64,000 nt of DNA, taken from Budorcas taxicolor. Lineage: Eukaryota; Chordata; Mammalia; Artiodactyla; Bovidae. Positions 23,361-35,368 of this stretch are shown here, piece after piece. The position numbers and the translations under genes were made by a program. The notes below the pieces were generated by a model that had not been told where the DNA came from, ran no database searches, and saw only the letters and a program-made list of their open reading frames with translations. Positions within the stretch are counted from its first letter, which is position 1, and each line of letters starts with the position of its first letter. The DNA lies in contig NC_068913.1 in the NCBI RefSeq assembly GCF_023091745.1, positions 37,826,501-37,890,500 on the forward strand, in the 5' to 3' direction.

Positions 23361-24126
23361 ATGAGAAGAAAAACTAATCATTTTCTTCTCTAATAAAACA
23401 GTTAAAGTGACTTTTCCTAGTGTTGAACTAATATTAATGTTATTCTTTTGATAGAAAGAATAATAATGGTAGCAAGAACATTAGAATAACTACTTATATA
23501 ACTCTGAAAAACTTGATTAAACTGGAATTCATTCACCTGGGAAGGTATAGCTGTTGCTAAAATTAAAATTGTTATATAGTATAGAATATATGTGTTTTTA
23601 GTGGGTCAATTAGACTATAAACCTCAGACTGAATTAACAAATCTGTTTCTCTCTGTCTATACAGACTATGGTTTATTCTAGATATATGAAGCTTTTACTC
23701 ACCAGGATCTGCTTTATTTCCCTTTTAATTAATATTAACCTGAAAGACAAAGTTTAACCTCAATATATATGGCTAACAGGAAACTTTATTGTACTTCTGA
23801 GATGTAAATTGACATATTAATTTGGTTGCACAGGTATTCTTTAAACAAATGAAAATTTATGTTATCTGTATATAGTCCATATATGTAGTGTAATATAGGT
23901 GACATAGTTTTGCCTGTATGATTCTTGTCACATGTTGGATAATGTGGATCAAAACATGAGCCGTCACTAATGGCTGGTGATCTGGTGCTTCAGGGGCCCT
24001 GTTCACAGAACAAAAACATTTTGGTGAACTAGTGTATCACTGTAGTCAGTGATTAGGTTGTGGTTTTTCACGTGGAGGAAAAAATATGTAGTGCTAATAC
24101 TTCATTCATCTGTTGACTTAAAAAAT
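23361..24126. other. Unassigned AT-rich sequence
   Basis: No gene or nameable repeat. Confidence 0.5.
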
Positions 24127-24595
24127 GCACAACACGAGAGTTGCAAGCTAAGTTTTATTTGGGGCAAAATGAGGACTGCAGCGTGGGAGACAGCACCTCA
24201 GATAGCTGTGAGAAACTTCTCCAAAGAAGCAGGGGGGTAAAGGTCAGTGTATATGTGATCTTGATGGAGGAATACATACAATCAAGCATATATTTTTTTC
24301 AGGTTTCTACTAGTCTCTTGAACCTTTTCCTAGTCACAAGTAACAGTCATCACTATGAAGGATTTTAGTGTTTTTCTAGAAATGGGAGATGTAAGAATTG
24401 GGCTCATAAAATCAGCTCCTGAAAATATCTAACTATCTGAAGACCTTTCCTGCCACTTTTTCCCTGAGCATAGAGTGCCTCATTTCTCCTCTCGACCCTT
24501 AACTCCCTTCAGTGGGTGTTGAAAGTTAGCAGCTGCAGAAGGGCATGATCTAATCCTTGTAGAAGTAGATGACAAGTGTCAACTTATAGTTGACA
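24127..24595 (-). mobile_element. Solo endogenous-retrovirus LTR, antisense
   Basis: On the minus strand the segment begins tgtcaactataagttgacac and ends ...gttgtgca, giving TG...CA ends. A polyadenylation signal (aataaa in 'ccccaaataaaacttagc') sits about 30 bp before the end, as in an LTR R region. The sequence is familiar from artiodactyl LTRs, but I cannot name the family. No internal gag/pol/env sequence is adjacent, so this is a solo LTR. Confidence 0.65.
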
Positions 24596-25753
24596 CATCA
24601 ATGCCCTAGATTTCCAGTTTCAAAGCAACTTTAGTAAGGTAAAACTTTTTAGTTTACCATGCACACTCCATTTTCTCCAAAGTATTCCATCTTCTGCATG
24701 TACCTCTACTTACACTAGTACTTCTCTTCCCCAACTTGTCTGGGCAAATCTTGATTATTTTCCAGTCTCAGATTTCAGCTGTCTCAGATTTAGCCACCTC
24801 TTCCTTTTTCTTGGGCCAACTCTAAGAGCAGAGGAAGTTCCTCCTTCTTTATCATGCCCAAGAATTGCAATATTTTCTATTCTTTATATGTCATCATTCC
24901 CCTCCCTTCTCACCGTAGAAGAGAGCACACCTTAAAAATCATCATTAATACTATTTAAAGTTCTAAAGAAATTACTCTGTAGCTCTGATCTTTGGTTTCT
25001 TCATATGGACAAAGGACCTCTATAAAAATTTAAATAATCTCAAAGATGCTAAGATTAAATAATAAGACTAATAGAAAAAGTCCAAATAAAATATATATTT
25101 TTGAGTTATTTTGAAATGCTTCCCAACTCAACAGTAACAAAATTGGGGCTGGAGAAAAAAATGATATGTCACTTAGAAGGTCTTCTACTTCAGTGCAAAT
25201 CACACATTACATCAACTCTAGGCAGTATTATGTTGGTGTACCACTTGCATTTCTATGTGAAAGAGGGATTTTATTATAATAAATGAAAAAGAGGTTAGGA
25301 AAGAACTGGGATGAGGATAGGAAACAGGTTGCCAGTGGAGAAGACTTTGTTGAAAAAGATAAGTTCATCTTTGTTTATTATTCTTTCCCTGCCTTCCTGC
25401 TCTGTTCAAGAGTAAACAGAATGTTTTCAAAGTAATTCAGTTTCTCTGTAGACTTGATAATCATGGTGCTGGTGGTGGTAATTTATCTCTTTAAAAATAT
25501 AGATATGAAAATGGCAACCTTAAGTTGTTATAACTTACCCTAAAATGATTTGCAGTTCCTTAATGGTTGCCTGATTATTGAGAATTTCAATTTAGAGTCA
25601 TCACTCATGCAGCATTCCAAAAAATTAATTTTTGCTTCCCCACACATAAATCAGAAAGTTCCATTAAGTAGTTTCATTTCCATGATGATAAGAAATGAAG
25701 ACAAAAATCATGATTAAAGATTAAAATGGTCATAAGAGCATGCTAATTTGCAT
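24596..25753. other. Unassigned sequence, possible L2-like trace
   Basis: 24690-24930 is C/T-rich and loosely resembles an L2-like 3' region ('acttctcttccccaacttg'), too weak to call. The rest is AT-rich with no nameable feature. Confidence 0.4.
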
Positions 25754-25832
25754 AGATATATACATATACATACATATGTACATATGTATGCATAAATACA
25801 TTACACACACACATATATATATGTATATATTT
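25754..25832. repeat. TA/CA-rich low-complexity tract
   Basis: Alternating purine-pyrimidine sequence (atatacatatacatacatat, acacacacacatatatatat). Confidence 0.85.
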
Positions 25833-25859
25833 CAAAAGGTCACAGAAGCTATCTAAAAG

Positions 25860-26645
25860 AATTTTAAATGGCTAAAGCTAGAAGAATTTTAGCAACAAAA
25901 TAAAGTTGTACCAGCTTATAATCCAAAATACAGAATTAACATACATATGTTCATACAGTATAAATGAATGATTGAATAAATAAATTAGAGTATAAAACAT
26001 TTCATGCAGAAAAATTTCAAAAAATTTATGTAGATACTCTGTCCTTAAGGAGGGGGAGCATAACTTCCTACTCCTTACATGTGGACTGTACATAGTGAAT
26101 AGTGACTTTCTCTAAAGAGTACAATGTGGAAAGGGGAAAAAGAGTAACTTTACACAACAGAAACTAACAAAAACTCCCTCTCTCAGGTGATCAAAGTCAA
26201 AGCCAGTGATAAATCATGTTGATAGTATATACCTTTAATATGATTTGATGAGAATAGTGACCCCCTCTTATCTTCAATCCCAAATCCCACCTGAGGTATA
26301 TTCCATAAAACATCTAAGCCATACTCCTTGAAAATATTAGAGTTTGAGAAAAGGTTACAGCCAAAAAAGCCTAAAAAGACGCAATAACTAAACCCAATAT
26401 GGTATTATAGACAAGATCCTGAAATAGAAAACAAGTGTTTAGGATAGAGTGTGAACTTTAGTTAATAATAATGTATCAGTATTGGGTCATTAATTGTAAT
26501 GTAAATTCTATGCCAATTTAAGATGTAACTGGATAAAGTACCTGTGAAATATATAAGAATTCTATCATCTTTGTAAATTTTTCTGTAGATCTAAATATAT
26601 TCTAAAATAAAATATTTATTAAAAATAAAAGAAACAAAAAATCTA
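25860..26645 (+). mobile_element. Old L1 (L1M-type) 3' UTR, well preserved
   Basis: Near 26040 'ctgtccttaaggagggggag' begins a run that follows an L1M 3' UTR to its end: 'gtggactgtacatagtgaat', 'aggtgatcaaagtcaaagcc', 'aaatcatgttgatagtatat', 'gtaaatttttctgtagatct', 'tattctaaaataaaatattt', then an A-rich tail. Nearly 800 bp, long for so old a family. Confidence 0.8.
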
Positions 26646-29640
26646 GTACATTAAATTAAATTCCATGTATATACACTTGATTATGTTTGCGACTGCTTCT
26701 CTGCGATTAAGTGAACCTCTTTACCCATTGCAGGGAGTGGAGAAGAAAGAGTTTCTTTTTTTAGTAGCTTATATTGTTTGAAGTCAATTCTTATACAGTT
26801 GAGAATTTATTTGGCAAGGAATCAGTGACCTTTACTTCCCCACTATAGATAGTGAAGAACAAGGGATGTTGGTACATTTAAACCTCAATTCAATGTGCTT
26901 TGCTACATGGAGAGTGGAAGGAAAGTCTGATTACGATGGGGCAGGTATGCTCCCCAGATGCTGAGTTTCATTTTCACCTTGCATTAAAAAAACAATCACT
27001 GTATGGTACAAGTGAGTGGAAAGGCTAACTACATGGGTCAGAGTGTTGTTATTACTTTACCTAGAGGTAATCTTTAGTGATTAGTGCCTCATGGATTTTA
27101 CTATGTAATGAAAGCAGCTGTTGAACACTGAGGTCATGAAGAAGTATATGCAGTTTCAGGAGACTTGCACAGTTTATGTACTTTGTATTTATTTAGTATT
27201 TATACACATATATGTACAATGTATTTATGCATACATACACACATGTATGTATATGCTTACTTATGCTGTATGTAAACAGAGTGGATTTGTATATGTGTCC
27301 ATTAATTTAACTTTACTTTCTGTAACATTTTAAAAACATAATTATGAAGAATTGCACTGTCTTTTTAATGATTGAAAAAATTGGCATTGTTTTAAGCCTC
27401 TTTTACAAAACTTCATTTAAGCCAGCCATTTGTCAATTATTTTTCCATTTAAAGAAGTCATGATGTTAAAACAGAAGGCTCTCTTAAATCAATTCCTTTA
27501 GTAGCCCCAAGCCCAGTGAAAACATCAAAGTACCTAAATGAGGCGAGAGGCCTGGATTTTCAGTGATGTGAAGGTAGAAAATAGCCTTTCCACCTTTGAG
27601 CATAACATATGCTGTAACTTGAAGGAAAAAGGTCTCAAATGGTATTCCAATACAGTGTCTTATAATTAAACTCAGATGTAGGTTTGACCCCTGCACTCCT
27701 AACTTCCCTCCAGATACTTGAAAGGAGAGTGAATTGAAGACATTTAAAAGTTTAACCTGTACTGGTTGCTTTAGAGGATGAACTTTTTTTTTTTTTTTTT
27801 TTAAAACCCAGAGGTGCCTGTATTAGTCATTTCAGAGAAGTTGTTCTCTTAGACACTTGAGGTCAGTGGTAGTGTTCCAAGTGTTGGTAACTTCTTTTAT
27901 GACTATGTAAAAATGACTAAACTTATGCTAACAGGAAAATGATGAACAGAAATGCAAAAAAGAAATTGGTTTAAATGGTATGAACAATTTAGATCAAATC
28001 TATATATTCTAACTGCTAATTTATTTTAAACCCTCAGTTTTTTTGTTAGGCCTAGTGAAAGTATGATTTAACAGAAGGTTTCAAATATGTGGGTTCAACA
28101 GCTAATCAAGATCCTTCATTCATCTAGGTGAGCACTTGGTATTGCAATTACATAATTGATTCTCTCTTCTGCCCAAGGTCTGAATTTCCACTTGTAGTGC
28201 ATGTATGCCTGAGTATATGGGCATATGAAACACCTTTAAGGTTTTGAATCAAATGAAGTTGATACTTTTTATACAAAGTCCTGATTTTTGCATATAGATC
28301 ACTAGGAATGACCCTAACAGGAGTCACGTATTTAATTCTTTGCATCAGTGTGAGCGAAAAATATATTCAACAATAGTAAATTATCTTAACCTTTCTCATG
28401 AAATTCGAATGGCTTCACAGTGAGAAAGTGGTTGCGTGAGTCAAAGGCATAAAAATGCCAGCCATAAATAAAGGTGAAGAGCCCTCATCCCCACTGGGAT
28501 AAAATAACATTACATTCCTGAAATACTGACTAGAGACAGACAATTTCTTTGGAGATTTGCTTGGTCCAGGAGCAGAGAGAAAATAACTTCAAATAATTTA
28601 TTATCATATATCCCCAAATCATAACCTTGAGCGTAAAAGAAGAAAATCTACTTTCAAATCAATTTTGCACTGACACTTAGGGAACTAAAACTTTGGTGGG
28701 AAAAGTTATATGTGGTAAGATTTATATCTTTGAAGACAAATGCATTTATATTGTAGAGGTAGTATTTTTATCATACATGTATATGATTTTCTCGTAATTT
28801 TAGAGTTAGCGAAAGGAAACCTGAAATCTTTTGGAAAGATTGTTTTCAACCCATTACAAATGACAAACATCATAAAATGGTAGATCTCATTTTATTTATC
28901 CAGGTACTATTACTTCTCAGTGGTATTTAAGGAATTATTATGCTTGATCATTGATAAGCATTTCCAGATTTAAACTAAACAGAGACAATAGTACTTTTCC
29001 CTCAATAATTGAAACCGTGAAATTTTAAAACTTCATTTTACAATTAGTCATATATTTGAGCTAAAGATCCTTAACATAAGATTTGCCTTTAACACTATTT
29101 AGCTCTAGAAATGAAGAGTAATTGAAAATGATGTAAATAATGATAAGTCCATTGTTCGGTTGTTTTTTGTCATCAGAAAGTTACAGTTCTAGCACTCAAA
29201 AAAACTCCAGGCTGCCACTGGCTGGGAAAAGCCTACTTTCATGTTATTGCTGTTTTCTTATCTGTCACATGCATTTAATCACACTCACCTTGTTCTACTG
29301 TATATTGTTTGGCTTAACAAATTAATGGCTGTGAAGTGCTTTGAAAATATAAATCTCTATATAAATAATGAAACATTATTACAGCCTTGGGATAAGTCAG
29401 AGGAGATGGGAGTTAAAGAGTGATGACTTGTCCTCTAGGATTGTAAAGATTTCAAAGAGTGGAGTTTTTTAACTGACGGTTTCTTACAATTATATAAAAG
29501 GACAGCCAAAAAACAGTTATTGGATAATTTAAGACTGTATAAATAATTATAATTGATCCATGGTGTTAAAAGACTGCCCATGTTAGCCTATAATACCATT
29601 ATAATTAAAATAATAGGACACCCTCCCTTGCCTTTTTATT
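26646..29640. other. Unassigned AT-rich sequence
   Basis: Three kilobases without a gene or repeat I can name. Contains a TA/CA-rich stretch near 27185-27260 and a T run at 27786-27803. Possible site of unrecognised conserved non-coding DNA, but nothing shows this directly. Confidence 0.5.
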
Positions 29641-30255
29641 AATTATATACTCCTTCAGGTATTATTTTGCATGTGTGCACATTCTCAGACTATGACATGC
29701 TTGATGATGTGGAGATTACAAACAGCTAAACAAGATGATTTCTGGTCTCAAGAGTCTCAATCTTATATAGGAACTAAATGTATACAAATTTCCTTAGTAT
29801 ATATTTGGATGTGCTTAATACTCTAAGGACTATAAAAAAAAAAAGAGTTGGTTTAAGAATTGCAGAAGTGAGCTAATTGGACACTGATGTGGCAAGGCAA
29901 GATGGAGATATAGGAGAGACAAGGATATGAGTGTTTGTATTAATGAACCAGTACTGGATTTGAGCCTTGAGGTAGGATAGTCCTTGGAAATACAAAAACA
30001 ACTTGGAAGGCATTCAAAGCAAAATAAAGAGCTTGAGCAAAGATAGGCAAGCAGAAAAATACAGAATATATTTAGGAAAAGAAATAGCTTAGCAGTTTGA
30101 GATGTGTCAAACTAGGTTAGAGGAGATAAAGCTCTAAAGATTAGGTTGAAAAAAAAAAAGATTAGATTGGCGCCAGGTTGTGTAGTCTCTTGAGTGATAA
30201 GTTAAAATGTATGTACTTTATTTAGTGGGAGATCGTAAACTACCTCTTAAAGTCA
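29641..30255 (-). mobile_element. L2-like LINE 3' region, antisense
   Basis: Ordered matches to the reverse complement of an L2-like 3' region: 'ggagattacaaacagctaaa', 'ctggatttgagccttgagg', 'aagagcttgagcaaagatag', 'ttgtgtagtctcttgagt'. Highly diverged, with an A run at about 30149-30160. Confidence 0.5.
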
Positions 30256-30719
30256 AATAAACATTTTTGTAAGAATTGTTTTAAATAGTCATAATAAAAG
30301 ACTTTTTATTTAAGATGAGGTTGTATATAATTCATTTAGAAATATCCTTCCTGCCTGTGGTTAGAAAAATAAATGGCAGTCAATTTGACACTAGATTTCT
30401 GACAACACAGTGGTGATGATGATGTTTAGAATAAGGCTGTATTAATATGAAAAGGCAAATGACTAAACTATTCTCAGAGTTTAATGGGGAATTATTTTTA
30501 ATAGAATGGCAACTTTTTACTTATTGGTGCATTTAAAAGATAATTTGATTTGTGCAAATTTGAGTCTAAATTATAACATCACAAATGTCTCTATGGATCT
30601 TAAATTTTAGAGCATTTCCTTTAGATAATTTCAGAACTTGAGAAATGTTAACATTCATTTCCATTCAAAAGGCAATAGAATTCAAAAAGCAAAGATCTCA
30701 GTTTCATGAGTAATTGCAT
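30256..30719. other. Unassigned AT-rich spacer
   Basis: No nameable feature. Confidence 0.45.
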
Positions 30720-30928
30720 AGGTGTGCACAGTTGCTCAGTTGTGTCCAACCCTTTGCAACCCCATGGACTGTAGCCTGCCAGACTGCTTTGTCCATGGGA
30801 TTCTTCGAGCAAGAATACTGGAGTGGATTGCCATTTCCTTCTCCCAGGGATGTCTCTGAACTGAGTATCAAACCCACATCTTCAGCTGCTTCTGCATTGG
30901 CAGGCAGATTTTTTACCACAGAGCCATG
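30720..30928 (-). mobile_element. Bov-tA SINE, antisense arm of an inverted pair
   Basis: Antisense Bov-tA with tail ('ttgctcagttgtgtccaac'), core and tRNA-like head ('ttttttaccacagagccatg'). Immediately followed by a sense Bov-A unit. Confidence 0.9.
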
Positions 30929-30935
30929 GAAATTT

Positions 30936-31063
30936 TGGAGAAGGAAATGGTAACCCACTCCAGTGTTCCTGCCTGGGAAATCTTGTGGACAGAGGAGACT
31001 GCCGGGCTATAGTTCATGGGGTCACAAAGAGTCTGGCACGACTTAGCAATTTAACAACACAGA
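30936..31063 (+). mobile_element. Bov-A SINE, sense arm of an inverted pair
   Basis: Starts 'gagaaggaaatggtaaccca' and ends 'tctggcacgacttagc' with an aacaacaca tail. Complementary to the core and tail of the preceding SINE across roughly 110-130 bp. Confidence 0.9.
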
Positions 31064-31164
31064 AATGTATTAATATTATTAATAAATTAATATTTAATCT
31101 TAAACCAATTGGTAGCAACAACTTCCTCTCTGGAAAATTCCTTTAGAAGCAACACTGAAATGAG

Positions 31165-31300
31165 TTGGGAGGCACCCACCTTGGAAATGATTTGATCCCA
31201 GCTTTTTGTTTGGATGAAAACAGATTAAGAGCCAGAAATATAAAGTAACTTGCCCAGAGCCACACAGGAGAAAAAAACCTGTCAAACCCAGATCTTTTTT
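31165..31300 (-). mobile_element. MIR/MIR3 SINE, antisense
   Basis: 'ggaaatgatttgatcccagc', 'aaagtaacttgcccagagcc' and 'acacaggag' follow the reverse-complement MIR order (gatgaggaaac, aagtaacttgcccaaggtc, acacagctag). Confidence 0.65.
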
Positions 31301-31381
31301 TTACCTAAATTAAATGATTTTTCAGTTATAGCATGTTTTCAAAGGCAACTTTGAAATATCAGCTTTGTATGAGGCTAAGCC

Positions 31382-31432
31382 ACATCCATGGGCTCGCAAA
31401 GAGTTGAACCCAACTGGGCCACTGAACAACAG
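31382..31432 (+). mobile_element. Bov SINE tail fragment
   Basis: Only the tail is present: 'ccatgggctcgcaaagagtt', then 'actgggccactgaacaac'. Confidence 0.6.
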
Positions 31433-31683
31433 CAAGCCAAATAGAATATTTTCCTTTAATTATTGTTTGATTTAAAAACTGGCTTATAAGTAATATCAAT
31501 GAAGCTAATTACAAATATCAGCGGCCTGTAATTTTGTGGTTTCTATTGCATACCTTCTTCTCTAAAATAAAACAGTGATTGCATGACCTTTGAGAAGTTA
31601 TTCTAAATGAATATTTTCTTTATTGACTTAAATTTACAATTAAACAAATAACAAATATAATAAATGTCACTTAATGGATACAT

Positions 31684-31953
31684 ACATGATTTCCAGTACT
31701 TTGGCCACCTCATGCGAAGAGTTGACTCATTGGAAATGACTCTGATGCTGGGAGGGATTGGGGGCAGGAGGAGAAGGGGACAACAGAGGATGAGATGGCT
31801 GGAAGGCATCACGGACTCGATGGACGTGAGTCTGAGTGAACTCCAGGAGTTGGTGATGGACAGGGAGGCCTGGCGTGCTGCGATTCATGGGGTCACAAAG
31901 AGTCGGACGTGACTGAGTGACTGAACTGAACTGAACTGAACTGAACATGATTT
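31684..31953 (+). mobile_element. Young BovB LINE 3' fragment with perfect TSD
   Basis: 31693-31944 is the BovB 3' end from 'ccagtactttggccacctc' to a ctgaa repeat tail. The 9-bp acatgattt at 31684-31692 and 31945-31953 is a perfect target-site duplication. Very few differences from the consensus I remember, so recent. Strong 5' truncation is typical of RTE insertion by target-primed reverse transcription. Confidence 0.95.
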
Positions 31954-32004
31954 TTTAATACGTACACATATATTCAACTTTTGTAGAACTTTTTCTTGAC
32001 TAGT

Positions 32005-32040
32005 TGACTTATTAAAGTCATTGCTGACTTATTAAAGTCA
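32005..32040. repeat. Tandem 16-bp dyad
   Basis: tgacttattaaagtca occurs exactly at 32005-32020 and 32025-32040, spaced by ttgc. Each unit is itself an imperfect palindrome with tgactt and aagtca arms. Confidence 0.95.
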
Positions 32041-32251
32041 ACAAGGGAATATTAATTCCATTTGAATTATGGATTCCATCAAAAGACTAATGAGATTTAG
32101 ACTTTGCTAATAGAAAGGATCAATATGGCTTACAATTTTAGAAATCAAGAATGTTTTATGAAATAACAGGGTGGAATTGGCTATGAAAGTTTTTGATGAT
32201 GATGATATGTGGTTTTGTAATGTATAGCTATTATAGAGATATCAAGTGTAA

Positions 32252-32438
32252 TTTTTTTATTTCTTTTTTAAAAATTCTTTATTAAATCATACATTGACAT
32301 GAATCTGCCATGGGTGTACATGAGTTCCCAATTATGAACCCCTCTCCCACCTCCCACCCCATATCATCTCTCTGGATCATCCCCATGCACCAGGCCCAAG
32401 CATCCTGTATCCTGTATCGAACATAAACTGGTGTTTAC
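32252..32438 (-). mobile_element. Bovine-type L1 3' end, antisense
   Basis: T-rich start (the poly-A tail reversed), then 'acattgacatgaatctgcca', 'gtgtacatgagttcccaa', 'atcatccccatgcaccagg' and 'tcctgtatcgaacataaact', the reverse complement of the ruminant L1 3' UTR. About 185 bp, strongly 5'-truncated. Confidence 0.85.
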
Positions 32439-33254
32439 ATAATTGTATTGATTTATTTTTATAGACATTTTTCTTTAATTCAAATTTTCTAATTATTTTC
32501 CTAGAATGGCAGTTTGTAACCATAAGTGTATAATTCTACTTGCTACCCAATAGTTCTCAAGTTTCTTTTTGGAGCTTTTTGACTGTCTCACATAATTCTG
32601 TAGTCTAATAAACATATATGGCATTGAAGGGGGAGAATATTAAATACATTTCACTTTCTGAACTCCAGTAAATAGAAAGTAGCCATGATTCATGAAGCAT
32701 ATAAACTCTGATATAAAGATTTGGAAGAGAAGGGAGGATTACATATGCAGAAAAATTAGGAGGGATATAGAATAGCTTTACTTTTCTTCTTCACCCCGAT
32801 GCCTCGGTCACCTCTTCCTACCCTCCTCTTCTTCCTCCTCCTCCTCCTCATTTTATTTATTTGTTGTCACTCTTTTCTTTCTGAGTGAAGAGAATATTAA
32901 AATAACTCTAAGCAGTAAGGCTACATAATATAATTAGTAGGGCTCAGTGCAAAATGAAAATTTTATTAAAAATTTGTTAAAGATTTTGAATGTGACAGCA
33001 GAGTATTAAAACAAGCATGGGGCCTTTATAAACATGGGATCCTGTATGATGCTGCAGGTCACATGCTTATGAAGCCATACCCTGCTACACCTGTCAAAAG
33101 GAGGTGCACAAATTTCCGGCTTTATCTTTTTCTTCTAAATTTCTGACAATTTCTACATGGGCAAATCTCTTCACGGAAACAGAACTGTAGGTTGCTTTGT
33201 TTATGCACTTTCCTAATGTGCAGGAGCTAATGACTGGAAGAAAATCATTAATTA
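32439..33254. other. Unassigned sequence with pyrimidine tract
   Basis: 32780-32852 is pyrimidine-rich with a (CTC)n core. Otherwise AT-rich, no gene. Confidence 0.5.
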
Positions 33255-33712
33255 GTGTTTGTACTAGTTTCTTATTGCTTCTATAATAAATGACCACAAA
33301 CAATGACTTAAGATAACATGAATTTGTGATCTTACTATTCTATAGATCACAAATATGAAACAGGTTTAACTGGGAATCAAGGTGTCAATAGAGCTCTAGG
33401 GAAGAACTTCTTTATTTGCCTTTTCTATCTCCTAGAAGCTGCCTCATGAGTCCTTTCTCCATCTTCAAAGTCAATAGCCTAGCATCTTCAAGCCTATATT
33501 GCACTCCTCTGGTAGTCTGCTTTCGTCATCACATATCCAACTCTAACTCTTTTAAGAACTTTATAGTTTACATTGGGCCACCTGGATAATACAGGCTACT
33601 TTACCCATCTTAAGGTCATATGTGCAAAGTTCCCCTTTAATAAACTAACAAATGTACAGGTTCATAAGATTAGGTTATAGACATCTTCAGAGTAGCTGTC
33701 TGTTTAATACAG
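33255..33712 (-). mobile_element. MLT1-type LTR, antisense
   Basis: Reverse complement of an MLT1 LTR: 'gtactagtttcttattgctt', 'ctcctagaagctgcctcatg', 'tccatcttcaaagtcaatag', 'acattgggccacctggataa', 'cttaaggtcatatgtgcaaa'. Solo relic. Confidence 0.8.
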
Positions 33713-34379
33713 CAGTTCTTGTACAAATACTTTTTACTAGTTATTGTAATTCTATGGGCAATGTCATATACTCGTATCAAGGTTTTCTGACTTAAAATGT
33801 ATCTAAACAATTAATTTTCCCTAGACTTCCAGTTACCTGGATGCCAAATTTAGTGTAAGATAAGAAAAATATCTGTTTGTTTTCTCTAGGCAGGAGTTTT
33901 CATTTTATCATCAAATATCATCTGTTGCATATAAGCTTTGCCTTTTATCTAAGAAAGACCTAAAAGCTAGTTTATGAGGCATATATGTTCTTTCTATACA
34001 ATATGAATGATCACTCTTTTTTTAGAGACACATATACATACATACATTTGTAAATTCATATTTTGTTACATTCCCAGATAATAAATTTTCACTAGCAACT
34101 TCATTTATCCATAATTGCTTTTTAAAATAGATTCAAATTTTCTAATCAGTGAATTGTGAAACTAGTTTCGAACAAACAAAAATTTATTAAATATTTAAAA
34201 GACTTGGGTTCATGTATGTGTTCAGTGTTTATTGCATGCACACGCCAATAATTTCAAAGGAATTACTTGGAATATAGAGCATAAATTAAATGTCTAAGGA
34301 AAATTATGCAGATATCAAGCAATAGACATAAATTCAATAAAACAAGATATATATCAACTCATAAGCAAGGTGGTCCAGA
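33713..34379. other. Unassigned AT-rich sequence
   Basis: No gene or nameable repeat. Confidence 0.45.
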
Positions 34380-34950
34380 GGTTTGGTATTCATCTAAAAA
34401 GTCTCCTTGGAAAATATTTGCTATGGAGAAAGAAAGTATTGATGGACTAAGAGGATTTGGCTGAGTGAATATAAGAAGGTAGTCCTCATGGTACCTGAAT
34501 AGTGTAACAAAAACTTTAGGACTGCAAACAGAGGACTAATGAAGCGAAAGCAAACATGCATGTTCACTGTAACTGGGGGAAAAAAAAAAAAAAACAAAAA
34601 AAAAAACAGCAAGTGTAGCTGCAGAAGAGATTCCTTGTTAAGGATAATCCCAACAAGGATCTTAAACTGTGTGTTTAAGCAGTTGGATTTAATCTTCAGG
34701 TAACACAGTTATCTATTATCAATGTAATAGTAGTTTTTCTATGTTCAAAGTATGAATCAACTGTGAAGATTTGAAAAAGAAATTATGGAACTTGATAGGC
34801 AGTTTGGCTGAAAGATTAAAAACAAGCTTAGAGTGAAAAGGAAGAGTCTAGGAAATTAAACTGTTACAATATTGCCAGCATAGCCTAGACAGAGCTTGGA
34901 TTTAAGGGTGGAGGTAAGAGATAGGCAGAAACAGTGAATATTACACAGAC
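34380..34950 (-). mobile_element. L2-like LINE 3' region, antisense (weak)
   Basis: 'gcagttggatttaatcttca' and 'actgttacaatattgccagc' followed by 'ggtggaggtaagagatagg' fit the reverse complement of the same L2-like family as at 29.6 kb. Interrupted by an A-rich run at 34577-34607. Confidence 0.4.
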
Positions 34951-35079
34951 ACATAGGCACACCAGCTGCTTAAGACGCATTTCGTGTGTAGTGATGCACT
35001 GAAAGTCATATCAAGTGTCTAAACTTAAGTGATGCTGGTAATAATGGTAGTTAGCATCAAATATATGTTGAATATATTT

Positions 35080-35262
35080 GTAAATGCCAGACACTGACTT
35101 TGGGACTTTCCAATAATTCAATCCTGACAATAACTTTGCATAATCCTTTTTAGAGATGAGGAAGCTGTAATGGCATTTAAGTGATTTGCTAAAATAACCA
35201 GTAAATAGATAACTAGAATTTAAGTCCTGGTTTTTGAACTTCAAAACCTGAACTCTTTCTAG
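35080..35262 (-). mobile_element. MIR SINE, antisense, nearly full length
   Basis: 'aatgccagacactgactttg', 'attcaatcctgacaataact', 'agagatgaggaagctgtaat', 'aagtgatttgctaaaata', 'ctagaatttaagtcctgg' follow the reverse MIR consensus in order. Confidence 0.8.
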
Positions 35263-35368
35263 TTTATCAAACCAAAGACAGTGGCGTTTGGCTTAAGATG
35301 CATTCCTTTGGTATGACCAAACCTCATTTGATGCTAAAGTCATTAAATCAAAGCATCAAAAAGCTCAT

